A DNA stretch of 64,000 bases from CAMDBL01 sp964498125. Lineage in GTDB: Bacteria > Pseudomonadota > Alphaproteobacteria > Rhizobiales > Hyphomicrobiaceae. Positions 7,505-15,512 of the stretch are shown here, piece by piece. The stretch spans positions 62,001-126,000 of the forward strand of contig CAZCGE010000121.1 in assembly GCA_964498125.1 (NCBI GenBank), in the 5' to 3' direction. Numbering within the stretch: position 1 is the first letter of the stretch; each line of letters starts with the position of its first letter. The notes below the pieces were generated by a model. It was not told the origin of the DNA, did not search any database, and was given only the letters and a program-made list of their open reading frames with translations. A program made the translations under genes and the position numbers.

Positions 7505-8458
7505 ATGCGTTGGCGGATCATGGTTCAGGCAGTGCTCGTGATGCTCGCCTCGGCGTCGGCCGTGCGCGCGCAGGACGGCGCCGGCATCGGCGGCGCGGTG
7601 GCCGACAGCGGGCCGAGTCGCGCCCTCGAGGCTCCCACCGATCCGCGGCCGGCGCGCGAGAAATTCTGGTGGTCCAACGACTGGTTCGAGCGCGGCATGC
7701 TCGATGTGCCGGTCAACCACGAGGTGGTGCAGCGCCAGGTGAGCTACCTCAATCCAGCCGACAAGACCGAGGTGCCGGCATTGCTGTTCAGGCCGAAGGC
7801 GCCGGGGACCTACCCAGCCGTGCTGTTCGCACACGGGCGGCGTGGGATCGACGGCCTCACCGCGCGGCTGCCGTTGCGGCTGGCGGCCCGCGGTTTCGTG
7901 GTGCTCGCCCCTGACGCCTTTGCCGCGCGCTTCATCGAGGCGATGCCGGTCGCGCACGAGCCGGCGACAGAAACGGATATCGGTGCTGGTCTCGACTTTC
8001 TCCTGAGCCTGCCGGACGTGTCCACGACCAGGGCCTGCTTCGTGAGCCATACGCGCGGCGGCTACTACACACTCGTGGCAGCCGTCGCGCAGAAGCGCCA
8101 GGGCCGGCAGGCCGTGTGCTACGTCTCCTACTATCCGCATTGGCAGGATCCGCGCGCCGGTGAGGCCGATCAAGTCTATCGCTACACCAGCCTGGTTGAC
8201 GGTCTCGAGATTGCAACACTCGTGATGATGGGGGAGTTCGAGCAGTACCAGCGTCGCCGCTCGATCGAGATGGGGGTCGCCGCACTCAAAGCCAAGGGCC
8301 GGGATGTGCGACTGATCATCTATCCAGGCGTTGGCCGAGGCTTCGACTTCAGGGGGCCGCAGGTGCGCACCTTCGCCGACGACCTGGCAACGAAAGACAG
8401 CCTCATGCGCGCGGCAGACTTCATCGACAGGCAGCTTCGCCAGCACGTCAAACGATGA
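7505..8458 (+). CDS. Secreted dienelactone-hydrolase-like protein, catalytic residues altered
   Basis: A 317-residue alpha/beta-hydrolase-fold protein with a signal peptide ending near VRAQ. Fold landmarks are FRPKAPGTYPAVLFAHGRRG and FVVLAPDAFA. The nucleophile elbow, normally G-x-(C/S)-x-G-G, reads S-H-T173-R-G-G, so Thr replaces the nucleophile. The usual catalytic His in PGxxHGF is Arg268 (PGVGRGF). The start at 7505 gives a clean signal peptide; GGAAGG lies upstream. It follows soxT by 157 bp. It may be a binding or structural protein, or a subfamily with a different mechanism; I do not know its substrate. Confidence 0.7.
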   Translation: MRWRIMVQAVLVMLASASAVRAQDGAGIGGAVADSGPSRALEAPTDPRPAREKFWWSNDWFERGMLDVPVNHEVVQRQVSYLNPADKTEVPALLFRPKAPGTYPAVLFAHGRRGIDGLTARLPLRLAARGFVVLAPDAFAARFIEAMPVAHEPATETDIGAGLDFLLSLPDVSTTRACFVSHTRGGYYTLVAAVAQKRQGRQAVCYVSYYPHWQDPRAGEADQVYRYTSLVDGLEIATLVMMGEFEQYQRRRSIEMGVAALKAKGRDVRLIIYPGVGRGFDFRGPQVRTFADDLATKDSLMRAADFIDRQLRQHVKR

Positions 8459-8860
8459 GGCGACGGCGGGTGTGTCACGCACCTGCCCGGGCAGCACACA
8501 TTGTCGGCGACAGAATAATCGCGCTTCAATCTCATGCGCAGATGGGAATTGCAGCGCCATTTTCTGTTCCGCCTTTGCCAAGTCCGCTGTCGTTCCGGTC
8601 TTGGTGCAATCGCCGCAACTCTTTTTGCAGTTCTTCTATCGGCTTAGTGTGGTGGTACGGGGCGGCAGGCCGAAGCTCGTCTGCGTCTTGATCGACGTAG
8701 ACCGCCGCGGGTACCTGCAATGCTCGTCTTTCTTTGAGATGGTGTCGCGGCACATCCCCGCACAGACTGGTTTTAGCTGCGTCCCGGCAGCCCCCTTCAG
8801 CGATCCAGGGTCCAGGTCACTCGGCTCGGTCCGACCACCCCCTCCGCCGGTGCAAGCGGA

Positions 8861-8912
8861 CAGGACATTCCAACTTGGGGCAAGAACAGGACATTTCTAC
8901 TTTGCGTTGACA
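8861..8912. mobile_element. Apparent IS21-family terminal repeat remnant
   Basis: The motif AGGACATTCCAACTTGGG at 8862 and a relative AGGACATTTCTACTTTGCG at 8888 are followed by TTGACA. Read on the minus strand this is TGTCAACGCAAAGTAGAAAT followed by a second repeat unit, the layout of IS21-family ends (5'-TG start and multiple internal repeats). No transposase or helper gene is present, so only one end survives. The assignment is by recall of the end pattern. Confidence 0.5.
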
Positions 8913-9219
8913 CGTCCAATTCGTATTTCCATGGCGTCTAATTCGGAATTTTGTGTTGATTGTCATCGACTACATGCCCGACGGCATCATCGGCTGCCCT
9001 CACCAGGAAGGAATAGACTACGAAGATGTGTCAATCGGCCATCATCATCCAGACTTCCAAAGCCGGGCGGCAGACATGGAGCCTCAGCGTCGAATTCGTT
9101 CTCCGGGTAAGCTTGGCCCATGAAATGCCCATGAAACACGTGAACGTAATCAGAAAAGAATGTGAACAAGTGAAAGCTGACGTTCAATGAATTCAATGAG
9201 TTAAGCCAAGGTCCGTTTC

Positions 9220-9264
9220 TTCGGGAGCAAGGGGTCGGGAGTTCGAATCTCCCCGCTCCGACCA
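9220..9264 (+). pseudogene. 3' fragment of tRNA-Pro(CGG)
   Basis: The sequence holds an anticodon loop TTCGGGA, the 3' anticodon stem GCAAG, the variable loop, a T arm GGGAG-TTCGAAT-CTCCC and the acceptor 3' strand CGCTCCG-A-CCA. The 5' half (acceptor, D arm and 5' anticodon stem) is missing: the preceding bases do not pair with the retained strands. Such 3' fragments arise when an integrative element uses a tRNA gene as its attachment site and carries a copy of its 3' end. Confidence 0.8.
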
Positions 9265-9472
9265 TTATTTGCGCAAGAGTTGACGCGCCGCTTGTGCACG
9301 TCGTCGTGGCATGGGCGTGATTGCACGCGCTGCGCCAGACGACATCCATCAGTCAGATCATCACGTGCCGCGGTTAAGCGCGGCTGCTGTGCGCCACCGG
9401 CGTGACGACAGCGCCGGCAAGAGTGTATAGCATGCACAATGCCACTCGACTGCAACGCACCAGGAATCGGCC

Positions 9473-10714
9473 ATGCGCGCGCGTCCACAAACACAAGCCA
9501 CAGGGCGGCCGGCATTGGCCGGCGTCACGGTGATCGACCTCACACAGTTCGAGGCCGGCACCTCCATCACCGAGACGCTTGCCTGGCTCGGAGCCGAGGT
9601 GATCAAGGTGGAGAATCCCGTCGGCGGCGAGCAGGGGCGCAATGCGTCCTCGGAGCGCAAGGACGCTGATAGCTATTATTTCATGCTGCTCAATGCCAAC
9701 AAGAAGTCGGTCACGCTCAACCTCAAGAGCCCACGCGGCAAGGAGTTGCTGCGCGGGCTGATCGCCAAGGCCGACATCTTTGCGGAGAATTTCGCCCCCG
9801 GCGTCATCGAGAAACTCGGTTTCTCCTATGATGAGGTCAGCCGCCTCAATCCCGGCATCATTTATGCGACCGTCAAGGGCTTCGGCAAGGGCAGCCCCTA
9901 CGAGACGCATCTTGCCTTCGACATGATCGCCCAGGCTTGCGGCGGCATACTGAGCATCACCGGCGAGGCGGACGGCCGACCAATCAAGCCCGGCGTGACG
10001 CTGGGTGACACCGGCACGGGACTGCATGCCTGCATCGGTGTGCTGGCGGCGCTTTATCAGCGCACGGTGACCGGCCGTGGGCAGAAGGTCGAGGTGGCGA
10101 TGCAGGACGCGATGGTCAATTACTGCCGCGTCGCCTACGCCGCACAACTCATGCACGGCAAGGCATGCCCAAGAATGGGCAATCAGGTGGTGCTCGGCAG
10201 CAATGCGCCATCCGATATTTTCAAGTGCAAGCCGGGCGGGCCGAACGACTACGTCTATATCTATACCAGCCGGGCCAACAACCAGCAGTGGGAGCGCCTG
10301 ATCACGATCATCGACCGGGCGCAGTTCAAGGACGATCCACTGATGGCGACGCCACAGCTTCGCGTCCGGCAGGTCGACAGGATCAATGCCGCCATCGAGG
10401 CCTGGACCGTGCGCCATACCAAGCACGAAGCCATGCAAATCCTCGGCGAGTCGGGGGTGCCGTGCGGCGCGGTGCTCGATACCGATGAGCTGATGCGCGA
10501 TCCCAGCATGCGGGAGCGCGAGATCTTCGTCGAGGTCGATCACCCGGTACGCAACAAGGTGACGATCCCTGGATGGCCCGTGAAGATGTCTGACAGCCAC
10601 GTGCCAGTCACAGCATCGCCATTGCTGGGCGCCGACAACGCTGAGATTTATGCGCAATGGCTCGGGCTGTCACAAGCCGATCTCGATGGATTGAAAAAGG
10701 ACGGTGTGGTCTGA
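9473..10714 (+). CDS. Family III CoA-transferase
   Basis: This 413-residue protein belongs to the CaiB/BaiF/formyl-CoA-transferase family, which moves CoA between carboxylic acids through an enzyme-bound aspartyl-CoA. It shows the N-terminal GVTVIDLTQFEAGTSITETLAWLGAEVIKVE, NANKKSVTLNLKSPRGKEL, AENFAPGVIEKLGF and the catalytic-Asp region TLGDTGTGLHA. The overall look is nearest to formyl-CoA transferase-like proteins, but the substrate cannot be read from sequence. A FAH-family gene lies 130 bp downstream on the same strand, which suggests an acyl or keto-acid degradation unit. Confidence 0.85.
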   Translation: MRARPQTQATGRPALAGVTVIDLTQFEAGTSITETLAWLGAEVIKVENPVGGEQGRNASSERKDADSYYFMLLNANKKSVTLNLKSPRGKELLRGLIAKADIFAENFAPGVIEKLGFSYDEVSRLNPGIIYATVKGFGKGSPYETHLAFDMIAQACGGILSITGEADGRPIKPGVTLGDTGTGLHACIGVLAALYQRTVTGRGQKVEVAMQDAMVNYCRVAYAAQLMHGKACPRMGNQVVLGSNAPSDIFKCKPGGPNDYVYIYTSRANNQQWERLITIIDRAQFKDDPLMATPQLRVRQVDRINAAIEAWTVRHTKHEAMQILGESGVPCGAVLDTDELMRDPSMREREIFVEVDHPVRNKVTIPGWPVKMSDSHVPVTASPLLGADNAEIYAQWLGLSQADLDGLKKDGVV

Positions 10715-10792
10715 ATGCAATGTCCGGCGTTGCCGCCGGACGTCATCGGCTGCATCGTGGGGGCGCAAACCCTGCCGGCCTCGGGACCGGCC

Positions 10793-10824
10793 GAACCGGT
10801 GCCCACTTTGGCGGAAAATGCTCT
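10793..10824 (-). repeat. Dispersed repeat CATTTTCCGCCAAAGTGGGC, copy C (inverted, partial)
   Basis: Read on the minus strand, AGCATTTTCCGCCAAAGTGG followed by GCACCGGTTC matches the first half of the repeats at 25075 and 29015. It lies just upstream of the FAH-family gene. The second half (AAATGCGACAAACAAAGGA) is missing. Confidence 0.85.
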
Positions 10825-10844
10825 GGCCACGCGAAGGAGCCGCG

Positions 10845-11780
10845 ATGAAACTTGCATTTTTCGACGATCACAAGCTCGGCGTCGTCCAAGGTGACGGCAT
10901 TGTCGATGTGAGGGACGCCGTCCGCGACATTCCGCATCTGGGCCCTCACGATCTCATCAATGGCGTGATCGAGCGCTTCGCAACCTACCGATCCAAGATC
11001 GATGCGGCCGCCAGCAGCGGCAAGGCCGTGCCGCTGGCTACCGTCAAGCTGCGTGCGCCGTTGCCGCGGCCGATCAACATCGCCTGCATGGCGGTCAACT
11101 ACATGGAAGACGGAACGCGCGACGAGCCTGCGCCAATCAATGCCTTCCTCAAGTCGCCGGGCGCCATTATCGGGCCGGGCGAGACGATGGTGCTACCGGA
11201 CATCCCGGCTGCCGTGTTCGAAGGGGAGGCGGAAGTCGCCGTCGTCATCGGCAAGCGGGCGAAAAACGTGAAGGCCGCGGACGCCATGCAGTATGTATTT
11301 GGCTACATGAACTTCGTCGATGGTTCCGCGCGGGGCATGCCGCCGCCCAACAATGTCTTCTATCAGACGAAATCGCGGGATACGTTCGCGCCGATCGGCC
11401 CGTGGATCGTTACCGCCGATGAGATCAAGGACCCGCAGCACTTGCAGGTGCGGCTATGGAACAATGGCGAGCTGCGGCAGAATTTCAACACCGATGACAT
11501 GGCGCACGATATCAAGCGCTGCATCGAGTGGGTGACGTCGATCCACACGCTCGAGCCGGGCGACATCCTGGCCACGGGAACCAACCACCGCGGGCTGCAT
11601 GCGTTCCACGATGGCGACACGATCGAGATCGAGACGGAGGGACTTGGCCGGCTCACCTTCCGTGTGCGTGACGATCTCAAGCGCACCTGGGAAAAGGAAA
11701 CCCGCCTCCAACGGCAGGACAAGGGCCTCAATCCGCTGGCGCCGCAGGTCGCCGGAAAATACGCGCCGGGAAAGGCGTAA
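10845..11780 (+). CDS. Fumarylacetoacetate-hydrolase-family protein
   Basis: The 311-residue protein has the FAH-family C-terminal fold: a VNYMEDG element, FLKSPGAIIGPGE, the metal-binding FEGEAEVAVVIGK and a later VFGYMNFVDGSARG. Members hydrolyse or decarboxylate beta-diketo or oxo-acids using a divalent metal held by two Glu and an Asp. The ATG at 10845 has GAAGGAG seven bases upstream. Together with the CoA-transferase upstream it may handle a dicarboxylate or aromatic breakdown product; the substrate is not predictable. Confidence 0.85.
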   Translation: MKLAFFDDHKLGVVQGDGIVDVRDAVRDIPHLGPHDLINGVIERFATYRSKIDAAASSGKAVPLATVKLRAPLPRPINIACMAVNYMEDGTRDEPAPINAFLKSPGAIIGPGETMVLPDIPAAVFEGEAEVAVVIGKRAKNVKAADAMQYVFGYMNFVDGSARGMPPPNNVFYQTKSRDTFAPIGPWIVTADEIKDPQHLQVRLWNNGELRQNFNTDDMAHDIKRCIEWVTSIHTLEPGDILATGTNHRGLHAFHDGDTIEIETEGLGRLTFRVRDDLKRTWEKETRLQRQDKGLNPLAPQVAGKYAPGKA

Positions 11781-11829
11781 ACGTCGCGAGCGCCGCCATG
11801 GTCCGCCGGCAGCGCTCGCGTTGCGTGTC

Positions 11830-12138
11830 TCAGATCGATTCCTTCAAGTCCTTGGCGGCGCGGAAGGCGATCTTCTTGGAAGCCTTGATCTTGATGGCCT
11901 CGCCGGTGGCGGGGTTGCGGCCCATGCGCGCCGGGCGCTTGCGCACCTGGAGGATGCCGAGGCCGGAGAGGCGAATGCGCCGGCCCTTCTTCAAATGACC
12001 ACCGATCATCGCGATGGTGCTGGTCAGGATCGCGGTGACGTCCTTCTTCGAAGCGTTGTGCTCGGCGGCGAGTGCTGCTGCGAGCTGGGTGAGCGAGACG
12101 GTCTCGGCGGCGGCGGGCTTGGCGGTTTTGGCGACCAT
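11830..12138 (-). CDS. HU-family DNA-binding protein
   Basis: This is a 102-residue histone-like protein. It shows the HU/IHF core: a helical dimerisation half (LTQLAAALAAEHNASKKDVTAIL), then the beta arm GRRIRLSGLGILQVRKRPARMGRNPATGEAIKI and the closing KIAFRAAKDLKESI. The Lys/Ala-rich N-terminal extension of about 15 residues is common in Hyphomicrobiales HU proteins. The upstream region on the minus strand has AGGAG before the ATG and AT-rich TATATAGTC/GATATAAAC segments that could be promoter elements. It is a single-gene unit convergent with the FAH gene. Confidence 0.93.
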   Translation of the reverse strand: MVAKTAKPAAAETVSLTQLAAALAAEHNASKKDVTAILTSTIAMIGGHLKKGRRIRLSGLGILQVRKRPARMGRNPATGEAIKIKASKKIAFRAAKDLKESI

Positions 12139-12511
12139 GTGTTTCTGGCTCCTGTTCAGGGTTTATATCTGCTGACGTCTGACTATATACTCGAGTGCGC
12201 GCTGAATGAATCGGCTAGCGCCCGTGCGGTCCATCACCCCCGGCGATGCGGCGCCGGCATACCGCCGCCAGCCGCACAGGATCCGGAATTGAGACATCCG
12301 GGGATGGCCATTGCCGACAGCAATGTCAACGAAAACCCGCTAGTTTGTTGGATTTTTTCCACCGGCATCGAGAAAAATGCGCCAATTAGCGGGACTTCCG
12401 CGCAACACCAGGCCGGATCGGCGGGGGCTCGAGCCGGCCGTTGGCAAACGCCGCAAACTCTGCATAGTCACGAGGCACGTCGCCTGCAGCACACCCGACC
12501 GGGGAATTTCC
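12139..12511. other. Intergenic, divergent promoters of HU and YCII genes
   Basis: No gene is seen here. The first 70 bases hold the HU leader and its AT-rich promoter-like sequence; the rest has no repeat, RNA gene or conserved motif that I can recognise. Confidence 0.5.
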
Positions 12512-13114
12512 ATGGCACAGATCGCCCTTTGCTTTTCAGATCAAAGCCTCGCCGCGCTACTTGGCGATGTGCGCGAGGCGCACCGCCAGTTCCTGAAGCG
12601 GCATCGGGCGAGCCTCGTCACCTTCGGGCCGATCAGCCATCCCGACGGCCGATCCGCGGGCTATGCCTATCAGCTCGACCTGCCGGGGTTTGATCCGGCT
12701 GCGCTGAAGTCGTTCCTCGCCGAGGATCCATTCAGGGAAGCAGGCGTCTACACATCGACGCTGACGCGCGGCTGGCGTTGCGCGCTGAACGTCCGCCAGG
12801 CGGGATTTCCGGTGCGTGCCGGCCTCAAGGGCTTCTTCTTTCACGGCATTGGCAAACCGAACATGACGGGCAAGCGCAGCGAGATCGTGCAGGCGCATAT
12901 GCAGCATCTGATGCAGGTCGACGACTCCAACTGCATATCGCGCGGGCCGCTGACCAATCTGGCCGGCGAGACTTGGGAAGGCAGCGGCATGGTCTACGAG
13001 TTCGAGAGTCGCGAAGCGCTGCAGCACTTTTTCCGCGACGAACCCTATTGCATGCATGGCCTTTATGAACGTATCGACCTCTATGACTGGCAGCGCGGCA
13101 ATATGGCGGCGTAG
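12512..13114 (+). CDS. Tandem YCII-domain protein
   Basis: The 200-residue protein is built of two YciI-like halves. The first has VTFGPISHPDG...GYAYQLDLPGFDPAALKSFLAEDPFREAGVY and the second has CISRGPLTNLAGETWEGSGMVYEF followed by REALQHFFRDEPYCMHGLYERIDLYDWQRG. Each half keeps the family signature of a turn before a strand and a D/E-P-F/Y helix start. YCII proteins are small dimeric enzymes or lyases using a His-Asp pair; a fused dimer such as this could be asymmetric. No function can be given. It stands alone between HU and the thiamine genes. Confidence 0.7.
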   Translation: MAQIALCFSDQSLAALLGDVREAHRQFLKRHRASLVTFGPISHPDGRSAGYAYQLDLPGFDPAALKSFLAEDPFREAGVYTSTLTRGWRCALNVRQAGFPVRAGLKGFFFHGIGKPNMTGKRSEIVQAHMQHLMQVDDSNCISRGPLTNLAGETWEGSGMVYEFESREALQHFFRDEPYCMHGLYERIDLYDWQRGNMAA

Positions 13115-13175
13115 CGGCGCTGGCGCGGCGACCGTCGACGCGGATCGAACGCGCGGCGCCAATCCGTGGACCGCA

Positions 13176-14024
13176 TCAGCTTCGACTTGATGTCCCAGCC
13201 AACCCGAAGAATGGCGTGCCGGCAACCGGTGTCGAGGGCTCGGCCATGTCGCGCGGCTGCATCAGGCCGGCTTGCCGGGCGGCGCGACCCGCGTCGATCG
13301 CCGTGGCAAACGCGCGCGCCATCAGCACGGGATCTCCGGCCTTGGCCACGGCGGTGTTGAGCAGCACGGCGTCGTAGCCCATCTCCATGGCTTCGGCGGC
13401 ATGCGACGGCGCGCCGATGCCGGCATCGACAACCAAAGGCACGCCGGGAAAGTAGGCGCGCATGGATTTGAGCCCGTAGCGGTTGTTGAGGCCGAGGCCG
13501 GTGCCGATCGGCGCGCCCCAGGGCATCAACACTTCGCAGCCGGCTCCCAGCAGGCGCTCGGCCGCGCCCAGGTCCTCGGTCGTGTAGGGGAACACCTTGA
13601 AGCCCATGCGCGTCAGCTCGGCTGCGGCTTCCACCAAGCCGAACAGATCCGGCTGCAGCGTGTCGTCGTTGGCGATCACCTCGAGCTTGACCCAGTCGGT
13701 GCCGAAGAGTTCGCGCCCCATCTCGGCGGTTGTGATCGCCTCTTTCGGCGTGCGGCAGCCGGCGGTGTTGGGCAGCACGCGCACGCCGAGTTCGCCGATC
13801 AGCTGCCAGAAGCCCTGGCCGGATTTCGCGCGCGCGGATTCCCGCCGCAGCGACACGGTGACAATGCCAGCGCCAGACGCTTTGACGGCATCGGCCAGCA
13901 CTTGCGGGGAATGATACTGCGCGGTGCCGAGCAGCAGGCGAGAGGCAAACTCGACACCATAGAGTCTGAGCGGGTCTGTCGCGATGGCTGGCATCGAGCT
14001 GGCGGTCATTGGCAGTGAGGTCAT
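13176..14024 (-). CDS. thiG: ThiG, thiazole synthase
   Basis: ThiG builds the thiazole phosphate ring of thiamine from DXP, dehydroglycine and ThiS-thiocarboxylate. The 282-residue TIM barrel shows SRLLLGTAQYHSPQVLADAVKASGAGIVTVSLRR, LPNTAGCRTPKEAI, VKLEVIANDDTLQPD, the MPWGAPIGTGLGL loop and VVDAGIGAPSHAAEAMEMGYDAVLLNTA. The Lys of VKLEVI forms the imine with DXP. It follows thiS by 6 bases, so the two are one operon. The start may lie a few codons downstream of 14024 (several Met residues); the fold begins near PLRLYG. Confidence 0.95.
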   Translation of the reverse strand: MTSLPMTASSMPAIATDPLRLYGVEFASRLLLGTAQYHSPQVLADAVKASGAGIVTVSLRRESARAKSGQGFWQLIGELGVRVLPNTAGCRTPKEAITTAEMGRELFGTDWVKLEVIANDDTLQPDLFGLVEAAAELTRMGFKVFPYTTEDLGAAERLLGAGCEVLMPWGAPIGTGLGLNNRYGLKSMRAYFPGVPLVVDAGIGAPSHAAEAMEMGYDAVLLNTAVAKAGDPVLMARAFATAIDAGRAARQAGLMQPRDMAEPSTPVAGTPFFGLAGTSSRS

Positions 14025-14030
14025 GGGTGC

Positions 14031-14261
14031 TCACCCGCCTTGGCGTGGTGCGACGATCTCGATCCGGTCACCAGCCGCCAGGTTCGTTTCGGCGCGGCGG
14101 CGCTCGGCGACGAAATCGCCGTTGACGGCGGTGGCAACCTTGAGGCCGGCAAAGCCCAACTCGTCCAGCAGGCTCGCCAATGTCGTCGCGCGTGCCTCCG
14201 TCGGCTCGCCATTGACGACGAGCTGCAAAAGCAAACTGGAGCGGGCAGCCATCGTGCTCAT
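14031..14261 (-). CDS. thiS: ThiS, sulfur-carrier protein
   Basis: ThiS is the ubiquitin-like carrier that donates sulfur to ThiG. It has LQLVVNGEPTEARATTLASLLDELGF, VATAVNGDFVAE and a C-terminal GDRIEIVAPRQGG; the terminal Gly-Gly is adenylated and thiocarboxylated. I chose the ATG at 14261, which has GGGA upstream and gives 76 residues; a longer frame to 14339 would add an unrelated 26-residue extension. No thiO, thiF or thiE lies beside it, and I see no TPP riboswitch in the 114 bases upstream. Confidence 0.9.
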   Translation of the reverse strand: MSTMAARSSLLLQLVVNGEPTEARATTLASLLDELGFAGLKVATAVNGDFVAERRRAETNLAAGDRIEIVAPRQGG

Positions 14262-14308
14262 TGCGTTCCCAACAGTTTCGCGCCGTGTCTCGAGCATGTC
14301 AGTTACGA

Positions 14309-14340
14309 TTTGCCCCAATACAAGGGCTTTCCGGGGCAAA
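14309..14340. terminator. Hairpin between idnD and thiS
   Basis: TTTGCCCC and GGGGCAAA form a perfect 8-bp stem around a 16-base loop, located after the idnD stop and before thiS, all leftward. It could end or attenuate idnD transcription. No T-run follows, so it is not a classical intrinsic terminator. Confidence 0.4.
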
Positions 14341-14375
14341 GCTCAAGGGCCAACATGGTGGCAGGTTCGGCGTCC

Positions 14376-15413
14376 TCAGCCAAACGCGAGTTGCACCTTC
14401 ATCGATTGCGACTTGTCGGAGGCCAATTCAAAGGCTTCGATCGCCCGGTCGAAAGGCAGTGTCGCCGTCACCAGCGGTTTGACGTCGATCAGTCCCTTGC
14501 GCATCAGCGATACGGCGATGGCAAACTCCTCATGGAAACGGAAGGTGCCGCGCAAGTCCAGCTCCTTGGCGACCAGCATATTGATCGGCAGGGTGAATGG
14601 CCCGGCGCCGAGGCCGACCTGGACGATGGTTGCCCGCGGGCGCAGGACCTCCAAAGCGGCGGTGAGGGCGCGCTCCTGGCCGGAGGCTTCGAGCAGCACG
14701 TCGAACGTGCCCTTGTCCTGGCCGTAGGCCGCGAGCTGGTCGGGCGCCCGAGCGACATTGATGCCCCGATCCGCGCCGAGGCGCGTGACAAAGGCAAGCG
14801 GCTTGTCGGTGATGTCGGTCGCCACGATCTCGCTGGCACCGGCACGGCGTGCCGCCAGCACGCACAAGGCGCCGATCGGCCCGGCCCCGGTGATCAGTAC
14901 GCGCTTGCCGAGCAGCGATCCGGCCCGCCTGACCGCATGCAGCGCCACCGCCAGCGGTTCTGCCATGGCAGCCTCGGCGGACGACAGTGCGTCGCCCACC
15001 ACATGGCATTGCGCGGCATCGGCGACGATGGTTTGCCGGAAGGCGCCACCGATATGCGGCATGCGCATGGCGCTGCCGTAAAAACGCATATCCAGACAGT
15101 GGTTCTGCGCCCCTTGCTGGCAGTATTGGCAGCGCCCGCACGGCCGGCTTGGGCTGAGCGCGATGCGCACGCCGGGCTGCAAGGCCTCGACGCCCGCGCC
15201 CACCTGCTCGACGATGCCGGCAACCTCATGACCAAGCACCATCGGCTGCTGCAAGCGCACGGTGCCGAAGCCGCCGTCGTGATAGTAATGCAGGTCGGAA
15301 CCGCAGATGCCGCCGGTTTCGATACGCACGCGCACCTCGCCTGGCCCCGGCGCGCCGGTCTCCATGGGTTCGATGCGCAGATCCTTCGCGGCGTGGATGA
15401 CGATGGCGCGCAT
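14376..15413 (-). CDS. idnD: Zinc-dependent L-idonate 5-dehydrogenase
   Basis: A medium-chain alcohol dehydrogenase of 345 residues. It has the catalytic zinc motifs GGICGSDLHYYHDGGFG and LGHEVAG, the structural zinc Cys set CGRCQYCQQGAQNHC, and the NAD-binding loop ITGAGPIGALCVLAARRAGA. IdnD oxidises L-idonate to 5-ketogluconate. It diverges from a gluconate 5-dehydrogenase gene, the other half of that route, which supports the assignment over threonine or sorbitol dehydrogenase. The start ATG at 15413 matches family N-termini; the frame is open far upstream, but that part does not look coding. Confidence 0.85.
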   Translation of the reverse strand: MRAIVIHAAKDLRIEPMETGAPGPGEVRVRIETGGICGSDLHYYHDGGFGTVRLQQPMVLGHEVAGIVEQVGAGVEALQPGVRIALSPSRPCGRCQYCQQGAQNHCLDMRFYGSAMRMPHIGGAFRQTIVADAAQCHVVGDALSSAEAAMAEPLAVALHAVRRAGSLLGKRVLITGAGPIGALCVLAARRAGASEIVATDITDKPLAFVTRLGADRGINVARAPDQLAAYGQDKGTFDVLLEASGQERALTAALEVLRPRATIVQVGLGAGPFTLPINMLVAKELDLRGTFRFHEEFAIAVSLMRKGLIDVKPLVTATLPFDRAIEAFELASDKSQSMKVQLAFG

Positions 15414-15512
15414 ATCGGCGAACTCCTCGCGGATTGATAGCAGGGCCCGGGTTACGTCCGCGGGCCCGCGCACCGATGATAGCCGCCGCAGCGGTGGAGA
15501 GGAAATGCCACA

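Larger units (their letters stand above)
8459..9472. other. Gene-poor 1-kb scar region
   Basis: No convincing gene lies here. A minus-strand frame of 73 codons at 8532-8753 has no recognisable motif, and base composition falls below that of flanking genes toward 8900-9220. The identifiable pieces are an IS21-like end and the 3' part of a tRNA-Pro, both listed separately. Together they suggest that a mobile element once entered here and was mostly lost. Confidence 0.5.

Noticed and set aside
8532..8753. 73-codon minus-strand frame as a gene
   Set aside because: No motif, weak start context, and location in a decayed region; not distinguishable from a chance frame.
8987..9349. Minus-strand frame containing GRFELPTP
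   Set aside because: That peptide is the usual mistranslation of the antisense strand of a tRNA-Pro 3' end.
14262..14375. TPP riboswitch upstream of thiS
   Set aside because: The thi-box elements (CTGAGA and the ACCTGA-type strand in the right order) are not present; only a simple hairpin is seen.
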